This document shows positions 20,586-21,743 of a DNA stretch of 21,743 nt, one piece after another. The notes under the pieces are model-generated. The model did no database searches. It saw only the letters and a program-made list of their open reading frames with translations, and had not been told where the DNA came from. Position numbers and translations under genes: made by a program. How positions within the stretch are numbered: position 1 is the stretch's first letter; every line of letters begins with the position of its first letter. This DNA comes from an uncultured Bacteroidota bacterium. GTDB taxonomy: Bacteria > Bacteroidota > Bacteroidia > UBA7662. The stretch lies in contig CAIVQI010000110.1 in NCBI GenBank assembly GCA_903908015.1, positions 1-21,743 of the forward strand, given 5' to 3'.

Positions 20586-21743
20586 GGATGGTTTTTAAGC
20601 TGCACCTCGATCAGGTATTTCCTTTTGAGGTCATCTGACATCCTCTCAAGATCACCCCTAACCTGAACGATGGTATTGATCCTGCGATGTGGACTAATAA
20701 CACCATCTCCAAGGTCGATGCCCATATGAAATTCTTTGGACACCCGTTTATAACGAACTTTTAGGGTATGAACGCCTGCTGAGTCGACTCCGATTTTATC
20801 GCACACCAAAATAGGCAAGTGTTTCTTACGAAGATAGTGGTTAAAAAAACCTTCATAGGGTCCGCCCAGTTGTTTGCACCAAAAATCTGTTAATGCTCTT
20901 GTATCCAGGTTTTTATAGATGTATTGCTGGTAAAACTGCTGAAGCACTTCATCAAATCGCGCTTTTGAAGGCAAAGAATGCCTGAGGCTGTGCCACATCC
21001 AGGCCGCCTTATAATAGATATCAGTATCCAAATGCCGCTTGTGCGTGCCCGATTTGGCCGCCACGGCCTGTTGATTCTGGATTCGATCCCGCAAACCCAT
21101 CATATAATCGATATACAATAGGCTATCGGGATACCGCCACTCGAGCAAACGCGACTCGCTCCACGTGGCCAAGCCTTCATGGATCCACAGATCGTGGGGG
21201 CGGCAGGCACTCACTGCATTACCCCACCATTCATGGGCACTTTCATGAACCAGAATAAAGTCGAAACCATACTGATTGCGCGTGAACTTGTTGCCATAAG
21301 CCACACAAGATTGATGCTCCATACCCCAGTATGGGGTCTCTACCACCTTATATCCATCACGCCAAAAAGCAAATGGCCCGAAGAGCGCCTCAAATCCCCG
21401 CATCATGGTTTGGGCTTCTACAAAATACGCCTTGGCTTGTTCCACTCCACCCTCCAGCATATGAAATTCTAATGACCGGTCCACACCATTTGGATCGCAG
21501 TATGGCAGTTTGAATGATTCATAATGGCCAATATTAAATGTTATGTTATATAGATTAATCGGATTACTTACCACCGACCGGTACCGAATACGGTCGCCAT
21601 GCAGGGGTTCTGCTGGCCATTGATGGCCGTTGGTCACCAGTACTGCTCCCCGATCGGGCAGATCGAAAGTCAAACGAACAGAATCTGGTTCATCTGTACG
21701 CCGGTCCATGCACGGCCACCAGGAGGAGGCCCCCGAAGTTTGA
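20579..21743 (-). CDS. M1-family metallopeptidase (5' part outside window)
   Basis: This is the C-terminal 387 or so residues of a zinc aminopeptidase-like protein. The frame is open to the right edge, reading SSWWPCMDRRTDEPDSV across 21727-21665, which is the conserved WWPC segment of M1 proteins; the ATG at 21709 inside it is therefore not the start. The substrate motif is WGMEHQS instead of the classical GxMEN, as in a Bacteroidota subgroup. The zinc site HESAHEW (His155, His159 counted from that Met) is followed 18 residues later by the third ligand Glu in WIHEGLATWSE. A helical domain and a C-terminal beta domain complete it. It is probably a secreted peptidase, but the signal peptide would lie outside the window. 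Confidence 0.93.
   Translation of the reverse strand, partial: QTSGASSWWPCMDRRTDEPDSVRLTFDLPDRGAVLVTNGHQWPAEPLHGDRIRYRSVVSNPINLYNITFNIGHYESFKLPYCDPNGVDRSLEFHMLEGGVEQAKAYFVEAQTMMRGFEALFGPFAFWRDGYKVVETPYWGMEHQSCVAYGNKFTRNQYGFDFILVHESAHEWWGNAVSACRPHDLWIHEGLATWSESRLLEWRYPDSLLYIDYMMGLRDRIQNQQAVAAKSGTHKRHLDTDIYYKAAWMWHSLRHSLPSKARFDEVLQQFYQQYIYKNLDTRALTDFWCKQLGGPYEGFFNHYLRKKHLPILVCDKIGVDSAGVHTLKVRYKRVSKEFHMGIDLGDGVISPHRRINTIVQVRGDLERMSDDLKRKYLIEVQLKNHPQ

Noticed and set aside
1..21743. tRNA genes, riboswitches, CRISPR arrays, insertion sequences or prophage genes
   Set aside because: Intergenic gaps are all about 110 bases or less and none shows a cloverleaf, regular repeat array, terminal inverted repeat or transposase; no stretch over 300 bases lacks a gene.

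Overview
The window looks like a chromosomal segment of a Bacteroidota bacterium (Cytophagia, Chitinophagia or Saprospiria grade; I cannot place it more finely). Three observations support this. The -7 element TAnnTTTG typical of Bacteroidota sits upstream of most genes that lack a co-directional neighbour. Shine-Dalgarno sequences are essentially absent before the starts. The gene set has the Bacteroidota flavour: a multi-repeat DUF349 protein, a DUF1343/NamZ-type protein, a class I fructose-1,6-bisphosphatase, a LolE-like permease, an M23 protein paired with a small MerR-type regulator, and an M1 peptidase with the GMEHQS variant motif. Base composition by eye is in the mid to high 40s % GC and looks uniform. 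I see no tRNA, rRNA, CRISPR array, insertion sequence, integrase or other sign of transfer.

Layout. 105-2198 (+) encodes a five-repeat DUF349 protein behind the best promoter of the window. From 8942 down to 2195 a long minus-strand block reads alaS, gatB, response regulator, histidine kinase, RluA-type pseudouridine synthase; alaS/gatB and regulator/kinase are each joined by 4-base start/stop overlaps. A divergent plus-strand cluster (8999-10886) holds an M23 peptidase, a MerR-type regulator and a YkuK/DUF458 protein. Then come fbp (-), a class IV aminotransferase (+), fmt (-) behind a NamZ-like muramidase (-), a LolC/E-like permease (+), smc (-), a small one-TM protein (+), and an M1 metallopeptidase (-) that runs off the right edge.

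Functionally the window is housekeeping: translation and tRNA charging (alaS, gatB, fmt, pseudouridine synthase), envelope and peptidoglycan maintenance (M23, NamZ-like, LolE-like permease), chromosome organisation (smc), gluconeogenesis (fbp) and one two-component system. I did not find a convincing new defence, mobile or biosynthetic system. What deserves a second look is the genome architecture: divergent start codons sharing one CATG, convergent genes overlapping at their stop codons, a promoter buried in the opposite gene's signal peptide, a repeated 20-base spacing between -7 box and start codon, and possible leaderless starts. The two least understood proteins are the DUF349 repeat protein and the small membrane protein at 20148-20585.
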